From the NCBI RefSeq assembly GCF_019399895.1, contig NC_091869.1, positions 992,001 through 1,056,000 of the forward strand: DNA of 64,000 nucleotides, in the 5' to 3' direction. Below are positions 1 through 10,351 of this stretch, in pieces. Every line of letters begins with the position of its first letter. Positions within the stretch are counted from its first letter, which is position 1. The notes under the pieces are model-generated. The model was given only the letters and a program-made list of their open reading frames with translations, had not been told where the DNA came from and made no database searches. This DNA comes from Cardiocondyla obscurior. Its lineage: Eukaryota; Arthropoda; Insecta; Hymenoptera; Formicidae. The translations under genes and the position numbers were made by a program.

Positions 1-1045
1 GATAAAGTTAAGAAAAAAAAAGAAAAAAAAAAAGAGAAGTGGTAAGTAATGGAAAAAGAATAGAATTTTTACCGTGTCCGTATCGCTAGGGAAATGCCGA
101 AGCGATGGGCGGCGCCCTGTCTAATAAATCCGATAGAAGATACGAGTTTAAGCTGTTCCTATATGTGTCATACGCACGCATTGTTCAAATGAAGAGTACA
201 GCTTTTTACGAAAATCCACAACATAAATCTAGGCCGACAGCGGGCACGGCGAAACAGTCTCTCGAGCACCTCGCTCTCGATCTTTTAATCTGACAGTAAC
301 GATACTCGACTGCACGAATGATTGAAAATATGACGGGCGCCCACTACAACGGGAACGTTATTTTTATTTCACCAAATTTTTCGGCCTGGCCGCCTGGCGT
401 CGTAAAAGCGTCACCGGCCGGCAACCTCCTTGAACTCGCCGCGAGAGAAATTAGCGAGGGAGCCGCGGGCTTGAAAGACGTAACCGGAGAAGTTACATAA
501 TGGCGTTGCACGTATCTTTAAAGAAAACGCGCGTTTCCTTCGGACAATAATATTTTAAATTGTTTAAATACACGCGAGCGAGCGACGGCTAAATGTATTG
601 TTTCGTACTTGGACGGCGCCGCCGGGGAGAGCACCGGAGTCTGACTGCGACTACCGAGTCCCGAGTCCGCGTTTCCGGACGGCTAATCGACGGAAAAGAT
701 AAACGGATTCCCGCCGCGGATTCTCCGTTAAAGAAATTGCGACAATTGAGCAAGCATCCTCCGGCGGGGGACCCGATGACATTTAGCGCACTGTGACATG
801 GTGATCTCAGGGAAGGTGGTCTCTCCTCGCTTGATGTGGAGTGTGTTGTCTCTCGGCTCACTGGCGGCAACGCACACTCACGTCGGCACACACACGTAAC
901 GACGCCGTGTTAAATCGTGGATCCGTGTAAACCCCCCTATCTGTCCCCGCGCGCGGCCCCTCGTTGTCCCCATGTGCATCCTACATACTATCGTAACGCG
1001 GTGGCCGTCGGTGCATCGGGCCGCCGGTGGTGTTGGTAATGCCTC
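1..1045. other. Gene-free 5' flank
   Basis: I see no supported gene here. Short open frames on both strands are rich in Arg and Ser and overlap one another, as expected of CpG-rich noncoding DNA. The right end is the proximal promoter of the first cuticle gene. Confidence 0.5.
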
Positions 1046-1051
1046 GAGGGG

Positions 1052-1059
1052 TATATATA
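1052..1059 (+). promoter_or_regulatory. TATA box of cuticle gene 1
   Basis: The sequence TATATATA lies 57 bp upstream of the start codon at 1116. Initiation would be expected near 1082-1086, giving a 5' UTR of about 30 bases. TATA promoters are usual for stage-specific insect cuticle genes. The exact start site is not determined. Confidence 0.65.
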
Positions 1060-1115
1060 CGACGAGCGCTGCGGGGCTTGATAAACACTTGCCCATCAGC
1101 GATTACTGCCGCAGC

Positions 1116-3573
1116 ATGTACACGACATTGGTAAGCGTTTAATTAAGAAGAAAGAATTCTTGAGAGAGGTAACGAAGGGGGGGCGGGTGAAGGAACCGAG
1201 GAGCAAAGGTGCCACGGGGCACTTCCGCCGCGAGACAATTCCGCGGCAAAATCGCAGTTTGGCTCGTGGTGAATCTGACGTGCATTTCCGGTCCCCTGTG
1301 CGCGCATCCGGACGCTCTGTGAGTTACGTTTGTTGTAAGTGACACTTCTCGATTATATCCGATATAGCGTCCCGGGAACTCCGGGGACTCTCGGATGTCG
1401 GTGGGTAGTAACGCGGGGTGAGCCGGGATCGGAGGGTAAGTAGCGTATCCCGGAGGATTGTTGATGTAAAGATATCGATCGACACCGTCGGGATACACCC
1501 AAAATCTGCTCTGATCGTTACATGTAACGCGTACAAAACATTCCCGTGTGGATACGTAATTACTAAGCACAGCAGTTTCTTAAAACGTGTAACAATCGAT
1601 TATTTCAATTTTCGACCAACAATAGGTATATTTAATATAATTTATTTGACGCAATAATTTAAGTAACTTGTTTAAAAAAAAAAAAAAAAAGAATTCAGTT
1701 TTGCTAAGTAATTTTAAAATTAAATTAGAAATGTTAAAAATAATAACGTTCGGGTTGTAAAATTTCGTACGCGTGTATGCTGAAAGTATAGCTTTATCCG
1801 CAATTAAATAATTATTAAAAAAATTGTAGAACCGTACAATATTAAACGACGTGAACAAAAATCGCCGCATGACCGAAGCTCATTTTATTCGAGGCGAGGC
1901 GTCTGACCTAATAACGCTGATACTACCGCGCTCCTGTCATGTCTGACTCAAAACGGTATCACTACTGCGACACGCACCAGCCGTTTCATTGATTCGCAGT
2001 AACTTTCTCCGCGCAAACCGATCCAGCTATTTTAAACATCAATTAATATTAGATAAATCGTATTAATCGCAATAAAACGAAGATTTAAATATTATAATAT
2101 AAAGAGATGCAGTAATTTTCGCGTGTTAATAAAATAAATACCTCAATATTAATATTTCGCTGTTGCGTTAAATGCGAAGATTGCCTCTAATTAATGCGTG
2201 GAACGCTATGTCGTGAGCGAATCGCGTCTTCGAGAATATCTAAGTGGCGGTAGTTATTAGCGCACGCCGCGTAAACACTTGTGTAACGACGTAAGCCTCA
2301 AACGGGGAAGCTAACGAGAAGGCTAATGTTCATCCCATGTTTATGTACCTGGAAACTGAACCGGTGGCAGTCTACTAAGGTCATTTAGTCCTCCACGCCG
2401 CGTAAGGCAGCGTTGTTATCGGATACGGCGACTACGGTACTCTATCGCGGTAGTGTTAAATTATATTCGCCGCGAGTGCATTCCCGTTTGCGTAATCGTC
2501 ACTTTAATTGAGACACCCCTCACTCAATATCGATAAGCCACGGGTCGACCTACGGAATTAATTGTATCTCTAATCTCCAAGGATAAATATTCACTTTTAC
2601 TTTCATTTAATTTCAGCACGCTCGTTGGATCCTCGGCCGTGTAATCCCTTTGACGCAACGGCCGATATCGCGAAATTTCGTAACGCACTGTCACGTTCAA
2701 GTGATTTCAATCAATCAATCAGTATTAAAATTCCTCATTTGCAATTTGCGTTTAGTACTTAGATGTTGAAGCCGCGTATGACGTGAAAATTGCGCTTTCT
2801 GTAAGGTCAATACTTACATAGTTTAGGGTAGAAAAAAAAAAAAAAAAAAAAGGAAAAAAAAGATTAATTAAAATGATTGTGACAGTAAAAATTTGTCACC
2901 GCGCCCCGATGATAAATTGATGGTGAACATTTTTAACGATTCAATGATGGCTATTAAATAAATACTAATCTCATCAGCCTTCATGATTTTACAAAAGCAT
3001 TAATTTCGTTTGTTAGTATTGTAATGTCGCGCTTACGTCAACTAAATAATTGCCGTAATCAAGTTGCCTGTTTTATTATAAAGAAAAATATTTAACAGCA
3101 AGCGTAATTCTTTAGCTAAAATTGTTAATTAGAAGGACAATGTAAATATTGTTTATTTCCTTTGCAATTAATGTCGAATACTTATCGCTTTTCAGGCCTT
3201 GATCGCATTGGCAGCCTGCGTCACGGCGGCGCCTGCCGACGAGCCGATACCGATCGTGAGCCAGACCCAGGACGGTCCGAATCCAGATGGATCGTACAAG
3301 TGGAGCTACGAGGCCGGCAACGGTATCAAGGCCGAGGAGGAAGGCCACGTGGAAGACGCCGGCACCGACGACGAAGCGATGAAGGCGGAGGGTGGCTTCA
3401 GCTACGCGGGTGACGACGGCCAGGCGTTCTCCCTTACGTACGTCGCCGACAAGAACGGCTTTCAGCCGGTGGGCGCACATCTACCCACCACCCCGGAAAT
3501 CCCGCCGTTGATCCTGAAGGCCCTCGAGTGGAACGCGGCGCATCCGTCCAAGGATGACGAGAACCAGGTGTAA
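1116..3573 (+). CDS. RR-1 cuticular protein (130 aa), two exons
   Basis: Coding exons are 1116..1130 (M-Y-T-T-L) and 3196..3573. The phase-0 intron is 2,065 bp, with donor GTAAGCG and acceptor CTTTTCAG. Residues 1-17 form a signal peptide ending at TAA before PADEP. Residues 18-130 carry the Rebers-Riddiford type 1 pattern: GSYKWSYEAGNGI, then a Glu/Asp-rich spacer, FSYAGDDGQAFSLTYVADKN, and GFQPVGAHLP. The tail IPPLILKALEWNAAHP is typical of insect endocuticle structural glycoproteins. The RR domain binds chitin through aromatic residues, so the product should be secreted into flexible procuticle. Length is normal for the family. The signal sequence is split by the intron after five codons, the usual RR-1 arrangement. 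The chitin-binding role is inferred from the family; the exon structure is read directly. Exact orthology is not assigned. Confidence 0.93.
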
Positions 3574-3921
3574 ACCAGTGACCGGCGCCGTCCGTCCAGC
3601 ACGTGATCTCACAAGTAATTATTCCGCCATGAGAATGGAAGACGATCCCACGGTAATAAATCCCGCGATGACACCAGACGACGAGTGTCGCGGTCGGCCG
3701 CGTACCGTCGTTCTCGCCCTCGAAACAAACACGGATTGCTCTGGTTCAAATTGTTGTAAATATTTATTGTACGCGATATTACACATACACATCCGCGTAT
3801 TTTATTATATTGTATTAATATATTATATTATATATATATATATATTTGAAGAGACGAAAATATGTACCATGACAATATCTGACTAACTGAATCCTAGTTA
3901 AGTATGTCACGGTACATTAAG

Positions 3922-3927
3922 AATAAA
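3922..3927 (+). terminator. Poly(A) signal of cuticle gene 1
   Basis: AATAAA lies 349 bp after the stop codon. A nearer AATAAA at 3655..3660 is an alternative. The 3' UTR contains a (TA)n stretch at about 3825..3846. Confidence 0.5.
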
Positions 3928-3929
3928 TG

Positions 3930-4840
3930 TTGCATCCCAGGAGACGTTGCCGTTCCACTAATATATCCTAGCTCGTCGGCGAAAACGTGTGCGAATCCTT
4001 GAGTGCGTCGGGAAGGATGCGGGGAAAATTTGCGGATGCTGCATATCACTTCTTCCTCCTCATCTTCATCATCTGCAAATTAAAAATTAATTTATCTCCT
4101 TGACACGGGCGCACGGTTAATCCCTAATCAGATGAGTCCTGGAGTCCGTCGAAATTTATAGCTTGATACGAGATTGAAAATAAATTCGGTATCAATATCG
4201 TCTATAAATATAATACATGTCGCCTATCACAATTACGCCGGTCTGATTTACGATAGAAAGTCGCGCGACTATTACCGTAAGATATTACATTGCTGTAAAC
4301 ACAGCTGCCGCGCGCGTCTTTATTACAGCAGACCTTGCTCGCTATCATTAATCAATCACGTTAGAACGAAGAAAACGCGCAGCTTATGCAACGCGCGTCA
4401 TGTGGAGACCGCAAGTAATTTTGGTCACGACGTTTAGTTTAATGAGAAATCAGACTCGATTGAATTTGTTTGCTTAATCGCCCGCGCGTATTTCTAACAC
4501 CAAGTAACAATTTAATTAAATTTATTTCTTGCGCAAGCCTGTCGCGAGATCGGGCTCAAGTAAAATACTGTTGCCGCGGGGATAAATCTTAATTCATAAG
4601 CGCACAGTGATATAATTCACGCAAGTGATTACGTGAATAATCTAAACTGCATTTTTTTTTAATATCTCTTTACGACAGTGTGTTTGCGCGTGCAATCTCG
4701 TAGTGGTAAATTAAAAGACAGATATGGCTTTTGCTGCGACGAGCAGCGACGGAGGCGCGTTTCCTCTCAGTCCTCTGTGACCGGCGCTCTGTGACATACC
4801 TACGCTTCGTGGGAGATTCGACGCATACCACGCCAAGATC
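3930..4840. other. Intergenic, nothing recognised
   Basis: This stretch lies between cuticle gene 1 and a weak candidate exon. I see no splice-bounded coding sequence, RNA gene or mobile element. Confidence 0.4.
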
Positions 4841-4844
4841 ACGT

Positions 4845-4886
4845 ATGCTAGCCGCCGTCGCAGCATCACGAACGCTATTCCTGACG
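4845..4886 (+). other. Weak candidate first coding exon
   Basis: ATG at 4845 opens 14 codons (MLAAVAASRTLFLT) that end exactly at a strong donor, ACG|GTAAGTG, in phase 0. A signal-like start that runs straight into a donor is how insect secreted-protein genes often begin, and the two neighbours in this cluster have short first exons. I found no matching downstream exon on the plus strand, and no TATA box. It may be chance. Confidence 0.18.
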
Positions 4887-5273
4887 GTAAGTGTACTCGA
4901 GGGTTAATAAAAATGTTCGTCTCTCCCCCTGCAAGGCGGTCGAACGGGTAGGTACGCGAGACTAAGGCGAGCTGTGTCATTCCGCACTGACACGCGACAA
5001 ATACAAATTAGCTCTGCGGACAGTCTTCTCCGCGACTCTTTTCACTTCGCGAGATTTACGTTATTACTGACGATCGCGCCTTCGACCGCACAAAGAAATC
5101 AGCGATCTAAAGAGAAACGACGCACGGGGCAATCGTATCTACGAGGCTGTCACTCTACGTCACGTCTGAAATATAAGAGACACGAATCAATACTAACGCG
5201 CCTTTTCTCCGCCGCTTTCATCTCTCCTAATGATCGAGCAGCGATACCGCCACGCTTCCCCGATATTCGAGAA

Positions 5274-5492
5274 TTAACACGTCACGGTAATATCGCGGAT
5301 AATCTCGACGCCGAACATTTTCGCAGACCAGTCGTCTACCCGAGGACTTTCGAAAAGGTCGTCTACGGGGTCCGACTCCGACTCATTGACGTTGACGTCC
5401 GACAGTTTCGCGAGGGTGGAGAAGCCGGAACCGATTATACCTCGCGGCATTTCTCGTTGAACTTTCACCGCAGGCACCGCGACATTCGTCAT
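5274..5492 (-). CDS. Unrecognised small reading frame (72 aa), possible exon
   Basis: The ATG at 5492 opens 72 codons ending at 5274. Unlike the Arg/Ser-rich chance frames nearby, its third positions favour C and G (GTC, GAC, GCG, TCG, CTC), and the product is acidic (LSDVNVNESESDPVDDLFES). The sequence TATATAAG (5556..5563, minus strand) lies about 70 bp upstream. An upstream extension of the frame contains SRRAKRQYM, with a dibasic KR. There is no signal peptide after the ATG. A possible donor, CGAG|GTATAA, lies inside. I do not recognise the family. It could be a one-exon gene, an exon of a longer gene, or chance. Confidence 0.25.
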   Translation of the reverse strand: MTNVAVPAVKVQREMPRGIIGSGFSTLAKLSDVNVNESESDPVDDLFESPRVDDWSAKMFGVEIIRDITVTC

Positions 5493-5555
5493 ATATTGCC
5501 GTTTAGCGCGACGTGAGTCGTGTTCTAAATTTGTTACAGCATCACGTAACAGCAA

Positions 5556-5563
5556 CTTATATA
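5556..5563 (-). promoter_or_regulatory. Possible TATA box
   Basis: TATATAAG on the minus strand would place initiation near 5532, about 40 bases before the ATG at 5492. It is meaningful only if that reading frame is real. Confidence 0.25.
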
Positions 5564-5619
5564 AATCTTCCGAGCGCAAGCTCACGCGCGCTGTTGAATC
5601 TTTCAAAGTTTATTCCCAC

Positions 5620-5640
5620 AGAGAGAGAGAGAGAGAGAGA
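5620..5640. repeat. (GA)n microsatellite
   Basis: About ten GA units, continuing as an imperfect purine run to 5648. Confidence 0.9.
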
Positions 5641-5649
5641 AAGAGAAAA

Positions 5650-6815
5650 TAAATTGTATACAAGCATCAAATTCATTTCTCCCTAAAGCACAATTTCTTT
5701 TGACTACGAGAATCTGCCGGTAAATCTTATATATCGTTCAAAATTTGATAAAAAGTCATAAATTCTGTTTGCAGACACGGAAATTGTACAAAACACGTAA
5801 CCGAATGGAAATAAGAGTTTCACTAAAAGTTGTCGAATCTCGCATAAAAATATTCCTCAAAGTTGTTCAAATTGCTCTAAGAAAATTATTTAATTATTTA
5901 ATTATTGCACCGTCGGCGCGGTGGTAATTCTTCTCGCAGTACGAAGGCTTTATTATCTGCGGTTAGAGAAAGTGTGCCAAAACGTATCTCTTCCGGTATA
6001 CGTCACGTAGCGCAATTATAGCAGCAAACGCATCTGCCAGCGCGCTATCGGTGCCGTTATAATTTACAAATATTACAACAATTTCGCATTTGTCAGAATA
6101 TTAATCTGGGCGCGCATTAGAATGCACGTATCGGCGATACATCGGCGCGATATCACCGGCGACTCATAATGTTTATTAATAGTACCATAAATTCGATTAT
6201 CCGGCCTCGATTAATCCCATCTATCGCAGTCTTATTTGCGCTCGCGATTCAACAAATACCGATTATGATCGTGCCGTCGATTCGAAATTGCTGCCGCAAT
6301 CAAGAAACATGATTCGCGGAATTTATAACTGAATTATGAAGCGGCCGCTGGTATTAATTATCAAATTAAACGCGGTGGCGCACGGGCGGAACATATACAT
6401 ATATATGTGCACCTCCGTAAACAATTTAACGTTATAATTGGCGTATGTGAATATTTCCGCGGAATGAGCAGTCCGCGTTTATTTACGCGTGCGTTTACTT
6501 CGACGTCTATAATCATTTTAAATAAAAAAATTAAAATAAAATAAAATAAAAAGAAATAAAAATGTAGGCTAGGACTGAGGGAAAAATAAATAAAGGTGAA
6601 ATTAAAAAATGAAAAATACAGAAAGATTGGAGAAGAGAAATGGTTTGTCTATATGCGTTCACATTTAATTGGGCCGAGAATTGTGTGAAACGCTAATTAC
6701 TACATAATTTCTGTACAATATGTGCGCGATATAATATGTATAAACTGCGTTTATATTTTACTAATTAAATAATTTTAGGTTAAACGGAGAGACATTATTT
6801 TGCATCTATATAGAA

Positions 6816-6846
<31 letters not shown>

Positions 6847-7980
6847 TCTTTCTTTCCTTTTTTAAACTTTATAAATTTATAATTACACAATTTACAATTA
6901 TACAATTTACAATTATGCCGATGTTGCTAATTATAGTGACGCTTTAGCTGTTTCTGATTTTAAGAAGGTAGCGCAATTGACAGCAAGAGCTCTCACTATC
7001 ACTCGCTTATATAACGATCTTCCTTCTTCGCCGCAATAATCATTTTTGACCCCAATTTTTCTATTACCGCGTAGTCGTCTGTCCACATCCAACTTGAGTG
7101 AGTTTGCTAGTCTCACGTCGAGTACCCGCTCTCGGAATATTCTTGCGAATTCCCGAACAAAGTAGGCGAAGAAAACGGCCGTATGTCGCGAAAGAACAAA
7201 TATTTGCTTCCTCTCTTTCCCCTCCCATAATTGTTTAACTATCAGAAAAGTGCTTCCGTCTTTGAGAGGCAGTAATGTACATTCTTTAAATCCCTTCTCT
7301 AGGATAAAAATAAATACTTCGTTACAAAATCAAGGTTTCTTCGTGACATGTAATAATAATTTTTACGCGCATCCGAAGTAAATGGACAAATTTCGGATTG
7401 GATTTGTAAATTTGTATATTGTTAGATATATAGAATATATTTGAGGGCTTTTTTTTTTCTTTTTTAAATTAAGTTACAAAATATTATGCTCTTAAGCCAA
7501 TAACTCTCTCCATTTCTCTGTAGAATCTGTTGTTTATATAATTAATCAGATTAATAGAGTCGCTTAAATTATAGTTAACTGAGATAATTTGCGATGTTGA
7601 AGTAAACACGCGACAACATGTGCATATACATTTTCCAATAATATAATTTATAGCGTTTATTTCTTAATAATCTCATAATACATTAAACAAGCTGCGTTAT
7701 CAATTTTAATAATTTCATAACTGAGCTTATCTTTCTAATAAAATCTTTCAATATCGCATTTATCCCAAACGCAATTCGATATCACAATTATCGTAATTAA
7801 TCGCACGTTCGGCACGCTTACAACGAAATTTCGTAAAACGACGAGAACGGCCGGCGAGGAGCGGGGAATTAAGTCACATCTTCCTTCGGCAAACGATATT
7901 TTTATACAAAAAAGAAACTTGTCTCTTTACATTTAAACGTCAAGCCATAAACTTACGCAACTGAAACGTGATCTTTTAAC
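5650..7980. other. AT-rich intergenic stretch
   Basis: Low-complexity A/T sequence with a (CT)n microsatellite at 6821..6846 and short poly(T) runs. No gene is supported. A minus-strand canonical AATAAA at 7656..7661 is the nearest clear poly(A) signal downstream of cuticle gene 2. Confidence 0.4.
6821..6846. repeat. (CT)n microsatellite
   Basis: Thirteen consecutive CT units followed by a T/C-rich run. Confidence 0.9.
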
Positions 7981-8005
7981 GTGTCTGCTGCGACAGGTGT
8001 ACCAG

Positions 8006-8404
8006 TTACACTTTGTTTCTCTCTTCTTGATAAGGGTGGGCGGCTATCCAGTCGAGGGCACGCTGAATAGCGGGCGGGATTGCCGGCGGGGGTGGCGGGG
8101 TTGGCAAATGCGCTCCTTGGAAAACGGCACCGTTCTCGTCTGCCAGCCAGCCGAGATTAATTTTCTGCCCGTCGGGCGCGGTCCACGACGCCGAGCCGCG
8201 CACTTCCTCAGCTTCCTTGTCTTTCTGGCCAGAGTTCTTCTGGACTCCCTGCTCCTCGAAAGTAATCCCGTTAGCGCTCTCCCATTTCAAGAAGTAGCTA
8301 CCGTCCGGGCTGATGTCCTGCTCCTGCCTGATGATGGCTATCGGCTCATTTGCTGCCGATATTACTGCCGCCAGGCCCAGCAAGATAATTAAACGCGGAT
8401 TCAT
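8006..8404 (-). CDS. Divergent RR-1 cuticular protein (132 aa)
   Basis: ATG at 8404 to stop at 8006. A consensus acceptor (CCTGCCCAG) ends one base before the ATG, so the whole coding region is in exon 2. Residues 1-18 (MNPRLIILLGLAAVISAA) are a complete signal peptide. The mature part has the RR-1 frame: SPDGSYFLKWESANGITFEE, a Lys/Glu-rich spacer, SASWTAPDGQKINLGWLADE, NGAVFQGAHLP, then a proline run and the AIQRALDWIAAHP tail. It differs from the consensus by having Trp at usual Tyr positions (KWES, SWTAP, LGWLADE), and NGAVFQGAHLP in place of NGFQPxGAHLP. The chitin-binding role is inferred from the family. Frames that extend upstream of 8404 run into intron and were not used. Confidence 0.9.
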   Translation of the reverse strand: MNPRLIILLGLAAVISAANEPIAIIRQEQDISPDGSYFLKWESANGITFEEQGVQKNSGQKDKEAEEVRGSASWTAPDGQKINLGWLADENGAVFQGAHLPTPPPPPAIPPAIQRALDWIAAHPYQEERNKV

Positions 8405-8976
8405 CCTGGGCAGGATAAAAAATAGATTAGAGAGATTTATTTGAAGCAGTGTATACACTTGGCGAGCGAGCACCGAATCGACGCGGCAAACAAGAACTTT
8501 TTTATTTTTCACGTGTATCGTTGATATGTTAATTTTGTAGCAATTTAATTTGTATGTGAATATCAGCGTTCGCTGGGTGTATGCACACTTTAACGCGATT
8601 ACTAATGGTAGCTCTATCGTTGCACGTAATTAAAAAATTTTTATTAAAACTTCTATTACGAAGCTCAACTTACATATTATTATTTTATTTATTTTTTTTT
8701 TTTAATAATAAAGACATATAAAATATTTAACAAAAACATTTAAATAATCTTAATAAAATTATAAAAAAATCTCTTGTAACTTTTACCATTTTGAATTATT
8801 TAACATTCATTAAATATTAAAAATCTCACAAGCATAAATCGAAGTTTTAGGTGAAAAACGTGTTCCAAATAGTTTCGAAATTTTTGCTTCAAAGGTAATT
8901 ATAATGAAGGCGACGATTTGAATATATCTAGCTTCGTTTGAGATTTGACTGACAGGCGATGCTGCGCGACTCTTAC

Positions 8977-9053
8977 CTCAACTGCTTCGTTTTCCAGATA
9001 TTGCGTGCACGGTACTACTGACGAGCGTTTATCCATCGCGTCTTCCTTTTATA
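8977..9053 (-). promoter_or_regulatory. Core promoter and noncoding first exon of cuticle gene 2
   Basis: On the minus strand, TATAAAA (9047..9053) is followed 32 bases later by a consensus arthropod initiator TCAGT (9017..9021). About 40 bases on, at 8977|8976, is a strong donor (TGAG|GTAAGAG). The exon of about 43 bases contains no ATG, so it is 5' UTR. The implied intron (8406..8976) is 571 bp and ends at the acceptor next to the start codon. TATA, initiator, donor and acceptor all agree. This is read from sequence; no transcript was available. Confidence 0.75.
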
Positions 9054-9892
9054 GATAGCACTGCCCTGTGCTATCGGCGTATTGCTTCAAATGCCACGAT
9101 GATACCGGTTCGAACCTTTATTATAGACCGGTGCACGCCGCAAAAGAAACCAGAGACTCTCTTGTACCCGCCTTTATATTTGTTAAGTCTTCGAGTCACA
9201 ATTCGGAATCGGAAAGTGCGCGCTTTTGTATAGACGCACTTTCATCATCGTATCGATATCATTATGATTAACTAAAATTTCTTAAACGCTACTATCTTAT
9301 TTATTCCTAATTTTTTTTTTCTTTTTTTTGGAATCGGCAAAAAATAAAATAATTGCAAACAACGCATAGAGGAAACGTCATATGCGATTTGAGAAGACGC
9401 AGTAAAAATTCTTTTCATAACTTTCGGATGCTTAAGTAACGTTCAATATACCACAGTTATTCGCGTGTGTTTCTATACAAAGATACATCAATGGAGTTCA
9501 AGTACGATGCAAATACACGTAGTGTTTTAACCTTTGAAACGTACGTTGTATGCCACTCGTTTTTCCTCGGAATTCCTTTCGCGATCGATGTGCATTGCAC
9601 TCGGATGATTTTTTATCGTTAACGACCGACAGCTGCGACGTACGATAAGTCGTTAACTCGTTTATTCCTATACCAGTTCTTTTGTTACAATTTTCGGTAC
9701 ATCCTACATTTCTGCAGTCATTTGTAAAATAATAAATTAATTTTTGGGTATATAAAATAATTTCTTTTTTTTTTTTTTGAGCTCTTACATGTTTTTCTAT
9801 TCTTATGCTTAAGCACGACTAAATTTTACTTAACCCATGCAGTGCCTCTTCTAATTTTCTTTTTTTAAAAATTATTTTTTTTTTTGTTACAG

Positions 9893-10351
9893 ATCGACGC
9901 AGCTGCATCAATCTACTGCTGTCAACGAAAGTGTCGTCACCGCCGAAATTATTAATCATACGAACCGCAGTCGGTTCGTCGGTCGTTCCGGGAGTTCCGT
10001 ACAGTATTCGGACGGCTTTATTCTAAACGCGAGTGCCGGACAGGAACGCGCAAAAGTGATCGATAATTTTCGCTATTGTAAAATCACGGTCGGAGTGTTC
10101 GCGAGTGACTTGTGCGCGGAAGGATGACTCGACACGTCCCATCTGAGAGGAGGAGCAGGCCCGGGGGGCATCTTGCATCGGCGGAGCAACTTTTAGGTGA
10201 GAATCAATTCTTTAAATAAAATATTTATTAAAAAAAAATTTACTTTTTTTATTAACTTTGTTAATTTATATAATCTCTACATTAATATTTTGCATTTTAT
10301 GTTACAGTCACCGGCTGAACTTTACAACTCCGCTGAAGCTCATGCAGATTG
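9893..10351 (+). other. Two-exon 5' module, copy A, of an unidentified gene
   Basis: Exon A1 is 9893..10196 (acceptor TTTTTGTTACAG, donor TAG|GTGAGAA). Exon A2 is 10308..10351 (acceptor TTATGTTACAG, donor TTG|GTAAGTC). A1 has stops in all frames near its 3' end, so it is mostly or wholly 5' UTR. A2 contains ATG at 10342 and four bases later a phase-1 donor (M-Q-I then split). Both exons match copy B at 50808..51236: an identical hairpin, CATCTGAGAGGAGGAG versus the related AATCTGAGAGGAGGAG, and a shared GGCGGAGCAAC near the A1 end. No downstream coding exon was found on the plus strand before the next genes. This may be an alternative first-exon set for a gene far to the right, a paralogue whose other exons I cannot see, or a dead duplicate. 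Confidence 0.6.
9960..9979 (+). promoter_or_regulatory. Perfect 8-bp hairpin in exon A1
   Basis: ACGAACCG, loop CAGT, CGGTTCGT. The 20 bases are identical in copy B (50856..50875), while flanking UTR has drifted. It may act as an RNA stem-loop in the 5' UTR or as a palindromic DNA site. Its function is unknown. Confidence 0.6.

Noticed and set aside
6931..7116. Minus-strand 61-codon frame with a TATATAAG inside
   Set aside because: The TATA-like sequence lies within the frame rather than upstream, and there is no coding signal after it.
9107..9116. GGTTCGAACC, resembling a tRNA B box
   Set aside because: No A box or acceptor stem at the right distance. It is a plain palindrome.
9960..9979. 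Hairpin as an iron-responsive element (loop contains CAGT)
   Set aside because: The loop is not CAGUGN and there is no bulged C five bases below it, so the IRE pattern fails.
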